The notes under the pieces are model-generated. The model worked only from the letters and a program-made list of their open reading frames with translations, was not told where the DNA came from and did not search any database. This document shows, piece after piece, positions 48,213 through 57,392 of a DNA stretch of 64,000 nucleotides; position 1 is the stretch's first letter, and every line of letters begins with the position of its first letter. The position numbers and the translations under genes are program-made. Source of the stretch: Limosilactobacillus caecicola (GTDB lineage Bacteria; Bacillota; Bacilli; Lactobacillales; Lactobacillaceae); contig NZ_CALPCI010000003.1 in the NCBI RefSeq assembly GCF_943192935.1, positions 62,001 to 126,000 of the forward strand. Direction: 5' to 3'.

Positions 48213-48584
48213 GGGGATGTTTTTGGATTCGACGGGTATAGGTTGAGTCTTAACTGCACTTCGAAGGTTGCGTCTTCGTAAAAACGCTCAGTTTTAAATT
48301 ATAACTGCAAACAATAATTCAAACTCTTACGCATACGCTGCCTAACCGGTAAGCATGTGTAAATCCGGCCGGGTTCGTCCACGGTTCGTTTCCGGGTTTC
48401 ATATTTAGTGGACTTACGTTACTAATTTCCGTTTGTAATTAGTAAAAGAGATTGATCAAGCTAGTTTGCTATGATGGCCTCGATTAGCGGCGGGTTAGCA
48501 GGCGAAATTTAAATAGTTAATCTATGAGTGTAGAGGTTAGGATGGCAATATGCTCGGACGTGGGTTCGATCCCCACCATCTCCA
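48213..48584 (+). ncRNA. ssrA: Transfer-messenger RNA (tmRNA)
   Basis: tRNA-like ends GGGGATGTTTTTGGATTCGAC and TGGGTTCGATCCCCACCATCTCCA pair as an acceptor stem. The tag frame starts at GCA 48307-48309 and reads ANNNSNSYAYAA, stop at 48343-48345. It rescues ribosomes stalled on broken mRNA and tags the products. CCA is not encoded. Confidence 0.97.
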
Positions 48585-48589
48585 TAATC

Positions 48590-48634
48590 AAAGCCCGTAA
48601 TACGTTGCTAAATCAACGTATTACGGGCTTTTTA
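48590..48634 (+). terminator. Terminator of tmRNA
   Basis: Perfect 18-bp stem, arms 48590-48607 and 48614-48631, six-base loop and T-run. Confidence 0.93.
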
Positions 48635-48686
48635 ACTCTATGCATACAACGCTCGACCAATTCACACAGTCGAGCGTTGTATGACT

Positions 48687-49343
48687 TTATAAATACTTAC
48701 TACCCTCACGGATCGACAATGGTGCCATTGCGTCACGATGGGTTGTAATAAATTGCTGCACCCAACGCGGGTTCGTTTTTGAATAGTCACGAAGGGCCCA
48801 CCCAATGGCCTTATTAATGAAAAATTCACGACGATCTAAGTTGTTTTCAATTACCTTCGCGAGCAAGTCAATATCCATTTTATCTTTACGGAGTAACTGG
48901 TGTTCAATTGCCACTCGACGAACCCAGATATCTGGATCCAGTGACCACTGAAGCATTAACTTGCCAACCCGCCGATCGTGTAACCCCACCTCACCAATCG
49001 GTTTAATAAGGCTGTCAATCGTATCCCACCACTGCTTGCTCCGCACAAATTTTTCAATCCGTGGAAGGTCATCAAACGTTACGAATTGTTTGAGGGTGAT
49101 TAAATAATCACACACGACATATTGAAACTCCCGGTGGGGTTCTGCCCAAGCTTGGTTTAAAAATTGCCAATCAATTTTCTCCCGCTTTTTCTCTGCTAAT
49201 AGTTCTCGACGGTAGACGCGCTGCCGAGTTGCACTTTGGCATCCATAAAAGTGAAACTGACCTTTCAAATACGCCGCCATTTGTTTGGCCAACTCTGGAT
49301 TAGCTACTGCCGCAAACCGTTCCTTTAATTCTCTAACCTGCAA
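48687..49343 (-). CDS. DNA alkylation repair protein (AlkD-like HEAT-repeat glycosylase)
   Basis: 218-residue all-helical HEAT-like protein. YQYVVCDYL-like helix, then KFVRSKQWWDTIDSLI, which carries the Trp-Trp-Asp that AlkD uses to excise cationic alkylated bases, and RRVAIEHQLL. The start is TTG with TTGGAG upstream. Confidence 0.88.
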   Translation of the reverse strand: MQVRELKERFAAVANPELAKQMAAYLKGQFHFYGCQSATRQRVYRRELLAEKKREKIDWQFLNQAWAEPHREFQYVVCDYLITLKQFVTFDDLPRIEKFVRSKQWWDTIDSLIKPIGEVGLHDRRVGKLMLQWSLDPDIWVRRVAIEHQLLRKDKMDIDLLAKVIENNLDRREFFINKAIGWALRDYSKTNPRWVQQFITTHRDAMAPLSIREGSKYL

Positions 49344-49472
49344 AATTTTTCTCCAATCAAATCTCTAGAATGCTCACCCATTATCGGTGAATTTGATGCT
49401 TTCGTCAACTTGCCCTTGTTTAGAATCATGCTAAAATAGTAGTGAAATTTAACCGTGAAGGGAGCTCTTTTT

Positions 49473-50417
49473 ATGTCAGTTAAACCAGAATTAGCACAAG
49501 ACGTTTGGAAAGATGCCGGAAAAAACGTTTTGTTCACCACCTTTGAACTCAAACGTGAGGATCAAGCCAAGGATCAGGAAGCGATTCAGGACTTTGTCGA
49601 TCGTTATCAGGCCATTATCCGTTCAATGCGGATTCGCGCGGATGGTGAAAACTTACGAACTGCGCTTGGCTTTAGCAATGCCGCTTGGGATTACCTCTTC
49701 CCGGATGCACCAAAGCCAAAGGAACTGGAAACCTACAACACACTAAAGGGGCCAAAGTACACAATGCCCGCTAGCAAAGGCGATATCTTTATCCACCTGC
49801 GTGCAGATAGCGAAGCTGTGCTATATGAAATGATGAGTCAAATTCGCCTCTTTCTCAAGGACTTTACAACTGTCGTTGATGAAACCAAGGGTTTCCGTTA
49901 CTTTGAAGGACGTGCCATTATCGGTTTTATTGACGGCACCGAAAATCCCCAAATGGAAGATGCCGCTGATTATGCCATCATTGGCGATGAAGATTCATTC
50001 TTTGAAAATGGCTCTTACGCCTTTGCACAAAAATGGCACCATAACATGGATATTTGGAATCATTTGACCACGGAGACACAGGAAAAGGCCGTTGGGCGCA
50101 AGAAGTTCTCCGACCTCGAACTAGAAGATGAAGACAAATTCAAGAATGCCCATAATGTGACTTCGCAAGCTACCATCAATGGTGTCGAACAAAAAATTGT
50201 CCGGATGAACGTACCTTATTCTGATCCTGCTAGTGATAATACGGGAACTTACTTTATCGGTTATGCCCGTCACTGGACGGTCACTAAGACCATGTTGCAA
50301 AATATGCTTGACCAAAATGACTACCTCTTGTCATTCTCTGACATTCTGTCCGGTCAAGTCTACTTTATTCCTTCACGACCTTTATTAGATAAAATTGCTG
50401 ACGGCGAATTAAATTAA
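49473..50417 (+). CDS. Dyp-type heme peroxidase
   Basis: 314 residues, ferredoxin-like duplication. The GxxDG motif is GFIDGTENP with catalytic Asp, and a conserved His (KWHHNMDIWNHL) may be the heme ligand. No Tat signal and no EfeUO or encapsulin gene nearby, so a cytoplasmic class (YfeX-like) is likely. ATG at 49473 has AAGGGAG; a GTG frame from 49455 overlaps that site. Confidence 0.93.
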   Translation: MSVKPELAQDVWKDAGKNVLFTTFELKREDQAKDQEAIQDFVDRYQAIIRSMRIRADGENLRTALGFSNAAWDYLFPDAPKPKELETYNTLKGPKYTMPASKGDIFIHLRADSEAVLYEMMSQIRLFLKDFTTVVDETKGFRYFEGRAIIGFIDGTENPQMEDAADYAIIGDEDSFFENGSYAFAQKWHHNMDIWNHLTTETQEKAVGRKKFSDLELEDEDKFKNAHNVTSQATINGVEQKIVRMNVPYSDPASDNTGTYFIGYARHWTVTKTMLQNMLDQNDYLLSFSDILSGQVYFIPSRPLLDKIADGELN

Positions 50418-50437
50418 TTTCCCACAAAAACAATGGG

Positions 50438-50480
50438 GCCCAGTGAAATTGGTGATCATCATCAATTTCACTGGGCTTTT
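50438..50480. terminator. Terminator between Dyp peroxidase and flavoprotein genes
   Basis: GCCCAGTGAAATTG (50438-50451) is perfectly complementary to 50463-50476 and a T-run follows. Convergent genes may share it. Confidence 0.9.
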
Positions 50481-51023
50481 CTACTTTTCCCCAATCGGTT
50501 GTTTGGGTAATTCGTCCTTGTTAACTAATTCCGCATATTCTGTCGTTGCCCGGTCTAAGTCATCAAGTTCGTAAACGGTAAACGGCTCGCAATATTGCAC
50601 CCCCAAATGGATACTCAAAACCTCAAATTGGCGCAATAATTCTTTGAGAGTATATTTGTATTTACCCGCTGTCGTAAAATCGTAGGATGGTTCAGAATAG
50701 GCAACAGTAACCATTAATTCTTTTCCGTGAAGAATCTCACCACCTTGTGGTCCCGAATGTAACCAGTAGTCATCAAGAACTTGCTCTTTCCATGACTGAA
50801 CCAGTGCCGGCGCACTGTACCATTTCAACGGGAATTGGAAAATAATTCGATTAGCGCTTTCTAAAACATGCCGCTCCTTTTCTACATCAATCGGCAAATC
50901 ATGATACAGTGCATACATATCTCGAACATCAACATTCCGGTTCTGCTGGGCAGCTTTAACGAGGCGCTTATTAACCAATGAATGGTCCATATCAGGATGA
51001 AATAATAAAATAACAGTTTTCAT
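50481..51023 (-). CDS. NAD(P)H-dependent oxidoreductase (quinone reductase-like flavodoxin fold)
   Basis: 180 residues, KefF/YwrO-like. FMN-binding flavodoxin fold beginning KTVILLFHPDMDHSLVNKRL; family motif FPLKWYSAPALVQSWKEQVL. ATG 51023 is used; an in-frame TTG two codons upstream is closer to AGGAGG and cannot be excluded. Reduction of quinones or small electrophiles is inferred from family. Confidence 0.88.
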   Translation of the reverse strand: MKTVILLFHPDMDHSLVNKRLVKAAQQNRNVDVRDMYALYHDLPIDVEKERHVLESANRIIFQFPLKWYSAPALVQSWKEQVLDDYWLHSGPQGGEILHGKELMVTVAYSEPSYDFTTAGKYKYTLKELLRQFEVLSIHLGVQYCEPFTVYELDDLDRATTEYAELVNKDELPKQPIGEK

Positions 51024-51072
51024 GACCAAAATACCTCCTGCCCAGAACGGCTTTTATAGTAATAATAGCATG

Positions 51073-51117
51073 AAAAAAAAGTAGGGCTCAACGATCTTTT
51101 AGATCGCACCCTACTTT
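51073..51117 (-). terminator. Terminator of the Apf-like gene
   Basis: AAAGTAGGG (51078-51086) with CCCTACTTT, inner GATCT..AGATC stem, and eight T on the minus strand. Confidence 0.88.
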
Positions 51118-51135
51118 GCAATTCATCGTTAAATT

Positions 51136-51678
51136 TTAGTACCAACCATTTGCCATCCAAAATTGTTGTGCGGCAGTCCAGGATCCGTAGCGGTTAGCAA
51201 CATATTGATCAGCAACCTTTTCTTGGTTTTCTGGGGAAAGGTCACCATTAAGGTAGGCAAGGCTCAATTGGTATTTACCATAGTACTGACCATTTTGTGC
51301 CGTGTATTGTCCACGTGATTCGTGATAAGCAATCCAGTCCTTAGCAGCTTGGTCAGCGGCAGATAAGTTAGAAGAGCTATTAGTTGATGGAGTGTAGTCC
51401 GTTTGTTCAACCTTAGCGGTACTCTTCGTCTGCTTATTGCTCGAACTCTTAATCACTAATTTTTGACCGACATGAATCGTATTGATGTCTTGGAGATTGT
51501 TCTTTTGGGCAATCGTGTCAACGTCCACATTATTGAACTTGGCAGCAATTGAAGTTAGGGTGTCTCCATTTTGAACGGTGTAAGTCGTGTCAGCATGTGC
51601 AATTGCAGTAGTTGCAATGACTCCCAAAGTAGCTGCACCAAGAGTTGCACTCATCTTCAATAGATTCTTGTTTAACAT
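51136..51678 (-). CDS. LysM-containing secreted protein of the aggregation-promoting factor (Apf) type
   Basis: 180 residues. Signal peptide ending near AIAHA, one LysM domain (TYTVQNGDTLTSIAAKFNNV...), a Ser/Thr linker and the Apf C-terminal module with GQYYGKYQLS, NQEKVADQYV and terminal FWMANGWY. Apf-like proteins influence aggregation, cell shape and wall turnover in lactobacilli; the C-terminal domain resembles a lysozyme-like fold and has Glu in YHESRGQYT. ATG 51678 follows AAGGATGG; an earlier ATG (51717) is not used. Confidence 0.9.
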   Translation of the reverse strand: MLNKNLLKMSATLGAATLGVIATTAIAHADTTYTVQNGDTLTSIAAKFNNVDVDTIAQKNNLQDINTIHVGQKLVIKSSSNKQTKSTAKVEQTDYTPSTNSSSNLSAADQAAKDWIAYHESRGQYTAQNGQYYGKYQLSLAYLNGDLSPENQEKVADQYVANRYGSWTAAQQFWMANGWY

Positions 51679-51931
51679 AAAGTATAAACCATCCTTTACA
51701 AAATCTTTCTTTATCAACGATGTATATCATACAAGCGTGATATTACTAGTTGATTGCAATCATTTTGCTTTTTACGACGGTCGCTAAAAATTTTGTAACA
51801 TTCTGTAATAATTGGCATAAATCACCTATAAATCTTTTATTATTTCGTTAGCTTTCGCCCATTCTATTGGGAAAAGGATATTTCAAATTTTTATTAGTGA
51901 ATAACTACACAATCTTCACAAAAATAACTAA
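51679..51931. other. Intergenic region upstream of the Apf-like gene
   Basis: Part of a gene-free gap of about 310 bases. AT-rich. TATGAT-like boxes lie near the Apf-like gene on the minus strand, but no well-spaced -35 can be assigned. A TGTAAC-N4-TGTAAT pair at 51794-51809 is one base short of WalR spacing. I see no gene or RNA. Confidence 0.4.
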
Positions 51932-51968
51932 AAAAGTTGCCTTTTTCTTGAAAATTAAGGCAACTTTT
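51932..51968 (-). terminator. Terminator of the HAD-OatA transcript
   Basis: AAAAGTTGCCTT (51932-51943) pairs with AAGGCAACTTTT (51957-51968) 20 bases after the HAD gene. Confidence 0.88.
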
Positions 51969-51987
51969 ACTATTTTTTACTCGAATA

Positions 51988-52809
51988 TTACAATAAGGTT
52001 GCAAATTTTTTCTCAAGGTAATCTGCGACCCCATCTTCATCATTACTGGTAGTTAAATGATCTGCGACAGCTTTAACCTCTGGTAAACCATTCGCCATCA
52101 CGACGCCGTCACCAGCAGCTTTAATCATTCCCAGGTCATTATCAGCATCCCCAAAGGTCATTAAATTACTAAAATCAAGTCCAAAGTGATCTAATAAATG
52201 TTTTAACCCGGTGGCTTTATCGACGCCCTTTGGTAGATACTCCAAAATATGTGGTTGTGACTGGACAACCGTAAAGTATTCTCGTAACTCAACAGGGATT
52301 GTTGGGATGATCTTTTTCAGGCGTTCAGCCGGAATTGCCATTACCATCTTTGCATATGGATGGTCGCCCTGTGGTAATTCAGCGAATTTTGCGTCCACGA
52401 ACTCAATATGCTTAACCGTACCTTTATACAAGCCCCGCGGCATATCCATAATTTCATAAACCCGATTAAAGTCTAAAACATCTAATGAGTAATCATGTTC
52501 ATGCGCAAAATCAAACACCAATTTCAGGTCAGCAGCTTTGAGTCCCATTGAAAACAACGGTTGCTTAGTAACGTTGTTAACCACGAGCCCACCATTGAAA
52601 TTAATGGTAAAATCATCCGGCGCTGTTAAACCGAGCTGTTCGATGTAATTCCAAATGGCGTTGATCGGCCGCCCTGTACAGAGGACAACCTTAATTCCTG
52701 CCTGGTGGAGCTGGCGTAAAATTTTTTCATTTCTTGGACTAATCTCCTTATCGCTATTCAGTAAGGTATTATCCAAATCTAACGCAATCATCTTAATCAT
52801 TTTAATCAT
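51988..52809 (-). CDS. Cof-type HAD phosphatase
   Basis: 273 residues. HAD motif I ALDLDNTLLNSD, motif II CTGRP, and motif III/IV KAT...FGDADNDLGMI, with a C2B cap. Phosphatase of sugar phosphates or flavin precursors in this family. The N-terminus MIKMIKMIA has three in-frame ATG from a 9-base repeat; AGGTGA best fits the first. It follows the OatA-like gene by 10 bases. Confidence 0.93.
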   Translation of the reverse strand: MIKMIKMIALDLDNTLLNSDKEISPRNEKILRQLHQAGIKVVLCTGRPINAIWNYIEQLGLTAPDDFTINFNGGLVVNNVTKQPLFSMGLKAADLKLVFDFAHEHDYSLDVLDFNRVYEIMDMPRGLYKGTVKHIEFVDAKFAELPQGDHPYAKMVMAIPAERLKKIIPTIPVELREYFTVVQSQPHILEYLPKGVDKATGLKHLLDHFGLDFSNLMTFGDADNDLGMIKAAGDGVVMANGLPEVKAVADHLTTSNDEDGVADYLEKKFATLL

Positions 52810-52819
52810 TAAATTTCAC

Positions 52820-54673
52820 CTACTTGAGAATACTTTTGACGATCAATCTGGTAAATTGTACATTCCCGTTGTCATTCATATGAACGTTATCGTCAGCAAA
52901 CCAGTTTGAATGGGAAGCACTTTGCTGATTCCAATCAACCACGTGGATGTTTGAATGCTTTTTGGCGGCCTGTTTAATCTGGTTATTCACGGTCTTTTCC
53001 CATGATTTAGTCGGCACATGGGCAGTGATCCAGTAAATTTGGTGTCCCTTCCCAATTGATTGAATAATCTGGTTGACCGTTTCGCTGTTCATTGCACCAT
53101 TAGTACCAAGGTTGAGAATTACGATCCGGTTAAGATGACCGTTAGCCTTAAGATCTTTGATCACTGCCGGCGCATCGCTTCCTTGCCGCCCCACTTTTGC
53201 TTCTACATAAGCGTGCGGCACCACCTGTTGGATACTATCCGAAGCATCCGCCATCACCGAATCACCAATCGCCGTGACTTTTAATTTTGAAGCGTGTTTT
53301 AGTTCTTTCTTAGAAAGTCCGTACTTTTTCTGTAACGACTTGCTATTCACGTCAATCTTCGGTGCTTTTCCTTCAGCAATCAGCTTATTACGGGCAGCTG
53401 TCGCATGCCGACTTTGTTTAATCCTAGTTTGTACCTGAGTAGTCTTTGGCGCCCGGTCCGGTGTCGTAAAACCAGCCACGGCAACAAAGAACACCAGTAG
53501 TGCAGGAATAATCGCTAACCATTGCTTCCATCCCCGCCGTTTGACATCAAACCAGTTAATAATGGTCAACGGCAGATCCCGCCATGAATAGTGTTTCAAT
53601 GGCCGTTCAATAAAGCGGTATGACAATTCACTAATCACAACGATCAGTAATAATTCAATGACTGCGTTCATAATTGGGTGCGCTCCAATCTGTACTTTGG
53701 CTTCATAAAAGATCATCACTGGGTATTGGTAGACATAAATACCGTAGGAACGTTCACCGACCCATTTAAAAAATGGATTAGTTAACCACCGGTTCATATC
53801 TGCCCCGGGGTGAACAATCGTTGCCAATAGCAACATTCCAACAAAGCTATAGGCAAACATCGCACCATGGTAGGTTTGGGGAACCTGGCCATTTGAAATA
53901 AAGAAACTCAAAATGGTAAGTGCTAAAGTCACAATGCCGACCGTGTTTAACAGCCGCGTCGCACTTTTGTTTAACCGTTCATTTAATTGTTCCCGGGGCC
54001 AAATAAACGCTAGCCAGGAACCCAATAAAAGTGAAAACGCCCGAGTGTCGGTACCATAATAAACCCGGTTAATGTTTTGCGGACCAAATAATAATGCCAT
54101 TTCGACGGCCGAAAGGATCGCTAACAATAATATTAACCACTTGACTACGCGCTTACTAAAAAACCGGAGGAGTAGTAATAAAATCAGCGGCCATAAAACA
54201 TAAAACTGTGCTTCAACGCCCAAGGTCCACAGGTGAGTAAACGGTGATTCGCCACCAAAGCGGTCAAAATACGACTGACCATTAAAGATTTCCCACCAGT
54301 TGTATACCCACAATAAATTGGTAACAATGACGGCCTTAATATGGTGCAACTGCATGCGATCAAAGAGAGTGATGTAAGCAGTTGTAAAGACTAACATCGT
54401 CACTAAAATTGGGTAAAGTCGGCTAAACCGCCGTTGATAAAAGTGCACTAAATCAATGCCACCACGATCACTCTTTTTCAACAATTGGTTGGTAACAAAA
54501 TACCCCGAGATTAGCAGAAATAGCGGAACCCCTAAAAAACCACCAACCATCATATTCGGTAGTAGGTGGTAAATAATGACTCCTAAAACGGCAATGGTCC
54601 GCATTCCATCAACACCGGTAACATATCCATGATGTCGGGACCGTAATTGGTCTTCCTCAAAAGCTGGGCGCAT
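52820..54673 (-). CDS. oatA: Peptidoglycan O-acetyltransferase, OatA-like (acyltransferase 3 plus SGNH)
   Basis: 617 residues: ten or eleven-helix acyltransferase-3 domain (GVDGMRTIAVLGVIIYHL, FSRLYPILVTM) followed by an extracytoplasmic SGNH esterase-like domain. Ser472 in AIGDSVMADAS, NLGTNG, and Asp/His in WFADDNVHMND (about 594-598) form the expected triad. Acetylates muramic acid and confers lysozyme resistance in OatA. Some relatives act on other wall polymers, so the exact target is inferred. Confidence 0.88.
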   Translation of the reverse strand: MRPAFEEDQLRSRHHGYVTGVDGMRTIAVLGVIIYHLLPNMMVGGFLGVPLFLLISGYFVTNQLLKKSDRGGIDLVHFYQRRFSRLYPILVTMLVFTTAYITLFDRMQLHHIKAVIVTNLLWVYNWWEIFNGQSYFDRFGGESPFTHLWTLGVEAQFYVLWPLILLLLLRFFSKRVVKWLILLLAILSAVEMALLFGPQNINRVYYGTDTRAFSLLLGSWLAFIWPREQLNERLNKSATRLLNTVGIVTLALTILSFFISNGQVPQTYHGAMFAYSFVGMLLLATIVHPGADMNRWLTNPFFKWVGERSYGIYVYQYPVMIFYEAKVQIGAHPIMNAVIELLLIVVISELSYRFIERPLKHYSWRDLPLTIINWFDVKRRGWKQWLAIIPALLVFFVAVAGFTTPDRAPKTTQVQTRIKQSRHATAARNKLIAEGKAPKIDVNSKSLQKKYGLSKKELKHASKLKVTAIGDSVMADASDSIQQVVPHAYVEAKVGRQGSDAPAVIKDLKANGHLNRIVILNLGTNGAMNSETVNQIIQSIGKGHQIYWITAHVPTKSWEKTVNNQIKQAAKKHSNIHVVDWNQQSASHSNWFADDNVHMNDNGNVQFTRLIVKSILK

Positions 54674-54845
54674 GAGCTTAACTCCTCCTCAATTCATTCG
54701 CTCAAATACTTTATTATTATAGTCATAAGACCCTGTCACGTACAGGCCATTTCATGATAAATGACGATTTTAATTGCGGATTTGTCTACAATCTGGTCTA
54801 AACCAATTCGATTAGAATCGCTGATTTCATCTTATGAATTAATTT

Positions 54846-55157
54846 TTAGCCAACATGATTTTCGGCCATAATCGCCGACACTAATTCATCCATCTCCGCA
54901 TTGCGTTTCCATTCTTCCCAGTGGTCCATGGACTCATCCTGCATCTCATAATGTTCGTTAATAAACCGCTCGTACTTAATGACATTTTGCGAATGTGGAA
55001 TGTTCAGTTTTAAAATCCGCACCTGTTTAATATAACCACGCTCTGCGGCTAACTCAGCCCGTCCATTATGGACCATGTTACCAATTTCAAAGTACTTCGT
55101 TCCATCATTACGGGTAATTTCTTCAATTAAGTCTAAAGTTCCTGGTTTCTCTGCCAT
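54846..55157 (-). CDS. Hypothetical cytoplasmic protein
   Basis: 103 residues, acidic, with a beta-rich first half (DGTKYFEIGNMVHNGRAEL, RILKLNIPHSQNVIKYERF) and a charged helical C-terminus. GTGAGG upstream. No family recognised. Lies between the OatA-like gene and glmS, with hairpins on the glmS side. Confidence 0.7.
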   Translation of the reverse strand: MAEKPGTLDLIEEITRNDGTKYFEIGNMVHNGRAELAAERGYIKQVRILKLNIPHSQNVIKYERFINEHYEMQDESMDHWEEWKRNAEMDELVSAIMAENHVG

Positions 55158-55186
55158 TCTTACTCACCTCACCCATTCATAATAAC

Positions 55187-55216
55187 AAAAAAATCACCGC
55201 CATGGGGACGGTGATT
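55187..55216 (-). terminator. Terminator-like hairpin between glmS and the hypothetical gene
   Basis: AATCACCG (55192-55199) pairs with CGGTGATT (55209-55216), T-run on the minus strand. Confidence 0.75.
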
Positions 55217-55311
55217 GGCATAAGAGAGAAAGAGAATTGATTAGAAGGTAATTATTAATACCTTATGGTTTTATAGTACCCCTCATTGTAAGCGCTGTTA
55301 ACAATTAAAGC

Positions 55312-55343
55312 AAAAATAAACGACGATTTTCCAATCGCCGTTT
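55312..55343 (-). terminator. Terminator of glmS
   Basis: AAACGACGATT pairs with AATCGCCGTTT with one wobble, 14 bases after the glmS stop; a T-rich tail follows. Confidence 0.75.
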
Positions 55344-55356
55344 ATTAATAATATGA

Positions 55357-57174
55357 TTATTGAACGGTAACGGACTTGGCAAGGTTCCGCGGCTTATCAA
55401 CATCCAAGCCCTTCCCTAAACTAGTGTAATATGCCAACAGTTGCGCAGGAATGACGCTCAATAATGGTGTCAGCATTTCATCAACATCGGGAATCACGAT
55501 CGTATCGTCTTCTTTAGCAAGGTGACGAGATACAATCGTCAGCGTGTTAGCACCACGCGCTTCTGTTTCCTCCAGGTTGCTGCGGGTTAATCCAGCAGTT
55601 CGCTCTTGGGTAACGAGTGCAATTACCGGAGTGCCCTTTTCAATTAAGGCAATTGTCCCGTGCTTTAATTCACCAGAGGCAAACCCTTCGGCTTGAACAT
55701 AGGAAATTTCCTTCAGTTTTAATGCCGCTTCTAGAGAAACCGACCAGTCAATGCCACGACCAATGTAAAAAGCATTGCGTGGTTTGGACAGATAATGAGC
55801 CGCTAAAGATTCAAAGTCATCTTTACTATCAGTAATTGCTTGAATTCCATTAGCAACGCTACCCAATTGTTGTTTCAAAGCAAAGTCTTGGGCAGACTTG
55901 ATGTGACGATATTCTCCAAGTGCCTTGGCGAGAATTGCTTCAACGGCAATTTGCGCGGTATAAGCCTTAGTGGAAGCCACCGCAATTTCTGGGCCGGCGT
56001 AAAGTAACAGTGTATAAGTAGCTTCCCGGGAAAGCGTTGATTTATCAACATTGGTAATCGTCAAGCTTGGCCACTGATGTTCATTAATGTGGACCAAAAC
56101 TTCACGACTATCGGCGGTTTCACCACTTTGTGAAAGGAAGATAAAGAATGGTTTCTTGGACAATAATGGTTGTTCATATGCAAATTCAGATGAAATATGA
56201 ACCGTGGTCGGGATCTTGGTCAAGCGTTCAAAAATCCGGGCGCCAACCAATCCCGCGTGATAACTTGTTCCCGCACCCACAATATAAATGTGGTCAGCAT
56301 CGTTCAGATCCTTGAGCAAGTCTTCATCGAGTTTTGGTTGGTCACCTGTAAAGTATTCTTGAACTAATTTCCGCATGACAGCTGGTTGTTCATCAATTTC
56401 TTTGAGCATGTAGAAAGGATAAGCGCCCTTGTCAGCCGCAGTTGGGTCCATATCGACGGTAAAGGTCTCACGAGTTTTCTCATTCCCATCGAGGTCTTCA
56501 ATCTTTACTGAATCAGGCTTCACAATTACCAATTCATGGTCATCAATTTCCATGAAAGTGTTCGTTTGTTTCAGCATCGAAGTGGCATCTGAACCAACCA
56601 TGTTATAGCCGTCAGCCAGGCCAACCAGCAACGGACTCTTGTTTTTTGCAACAAAGAGCGTATCGGGTTGCTCGCGATCCATTAATACGAACGCGTATGA
56701 AGAATCTGGACTGATCAAGCGGATCGTCTTCAATAATGCTGACTTAGTGTCTAAACCATAGTCGGTCACAAATTTATCAACTAACTGAACCACGACTTCA
56801 GTGTCAGTTTGACTCTTGAAGGTCACATCCGCCAAGTAGTGTTCCCGCAGTTGTTGATGATTTTCAATCACTCCGTTGTGAACAAGGTAGAATCGCTTGT
56901 CCGTTGAATATTGAGGATGGGCATTCACTTCATTTGGTTCGCCATGGGTTGCCCAACGAGTATGACCGATCCCGGCAGTACCGTGAACGTCTGGAGTAAT
57001 TGCTTCCTCTAAATTACTAATCCGACCAGGACGCTTAACTAAGTAGTCATGTCCTTGCTGATCGTTCACGTAAATTCCAGCAGAATCATAACCACGATAT
57101 TCCAACCGCTTTAAACCATCGATTAAGATGGAAACACTTTGGTCACTCCCAGTAACACCAACAATTCCACACAT
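55357..57174 (-). CDS. glmS: Glutamine--fructose-6-phosphate aminotransferase (isomerizing)
   Basis: 605 residues. Cys2 nucleophile in MCGIVGVTG; glutaminase domain to about 240, then two SIS domains (GAGTSYHAGLVG; SQSGETADSREVL) and C-terminal KPRNLAKSVTVQ. Makes glucosamine-6-phosphate, the entry to UDP-GlcNAc. Own promoter; no glmS ribozyme core visible in the leader. Confidence 0.98.
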   Translation of the reverse strand: MCGIVGVTGSDQSVSILIDGLKRLEYRGYDSAGIYVNDQQGHDYLVKRPGRISNLEEAITPDVHGTAGIGHTRWATHGEPNEVNAHPQYSTDKRFYLVHNGVIENHQQLREHYLADVTFKSQTDTEVVVQLVDKFVTDYGLDTKSALLKTIRLISPDSSYAFVLMDREQPDTLFVAKNKSPLLVGLADGYNMVGSDATSMLKQTNTFMEIDDHELVIVKPDSVKIEDLDGNEKTRETFTVDMDPTAADKGAYPFYMLKEIDEQPAVMRKLVQEYFTGDQPKLDEDLLKDLNDADHIYIVGAGTSYHAGLVGARIFERLTKIPTTVHISSEFAYEQPLLSKKPFFIFLSQSGETADSREVLVHINEHQWPSLTITNVDKSTLSREATYTLLLYAGPEIAVASTKAYTAQIAVEAILAKALGEYRHIKSAQDFALKQQLGSVANGIQAITDSKDDFESLAAHYLSKPRNAFYIGRGIDWSVSLEAALKLKEISYVQAEGFASGELKHGTIALIEKGTPVIALVTQERTAGLTRSNLEETEARGANTLTIVSRHLAKEDDTIVIPDVDEMLTPLLSVIPAQLLAYYTSLGKGLDVDKPRNLAKSVTVQ

Positions 57175-57267
57175 AATTAAATTCCGTCCTTTAAATTAAA
57201 TTTCCAAAAATTGGTATAGATAACTAATCGGTTTTTATCAATTTTGTATCGCTTAGACAATAACAAT

Positions 57268-57296
57268 ATAGTAAAGATATTCACAAAGAAAGTCAA
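57268..57296 (-). promoter_or_regulatory. Promoter of glmS
   Basis: TTGACT (57291-57296), 17 bases, TACTAT (57268-57273) on the minus strand; leader of about 85 bases. Confidence 0.75.
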
Positions 57297-57392
57297 TAGA
57301 TTTATCCAAAATTGGTCTACAATGTGCAACCGATTGCTCACCGCTTTTTCCAAAAACTTTTCCGTCCTCTGCGATGTCGCGAACCTGATAAA

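Noticed and set aside
51794-51809. WalR box upstream of the Apf-like gene
   Set aside because: The spacer between TGTAAC and TGTAAT is four, not five bases; too weak to call.
57175-57392. Possible glmS ribozyme in the glmS leader
   Set aside because: The leader is only about 85 bases and AT-rich, with no recognisable ribozyme core or cleavage site.
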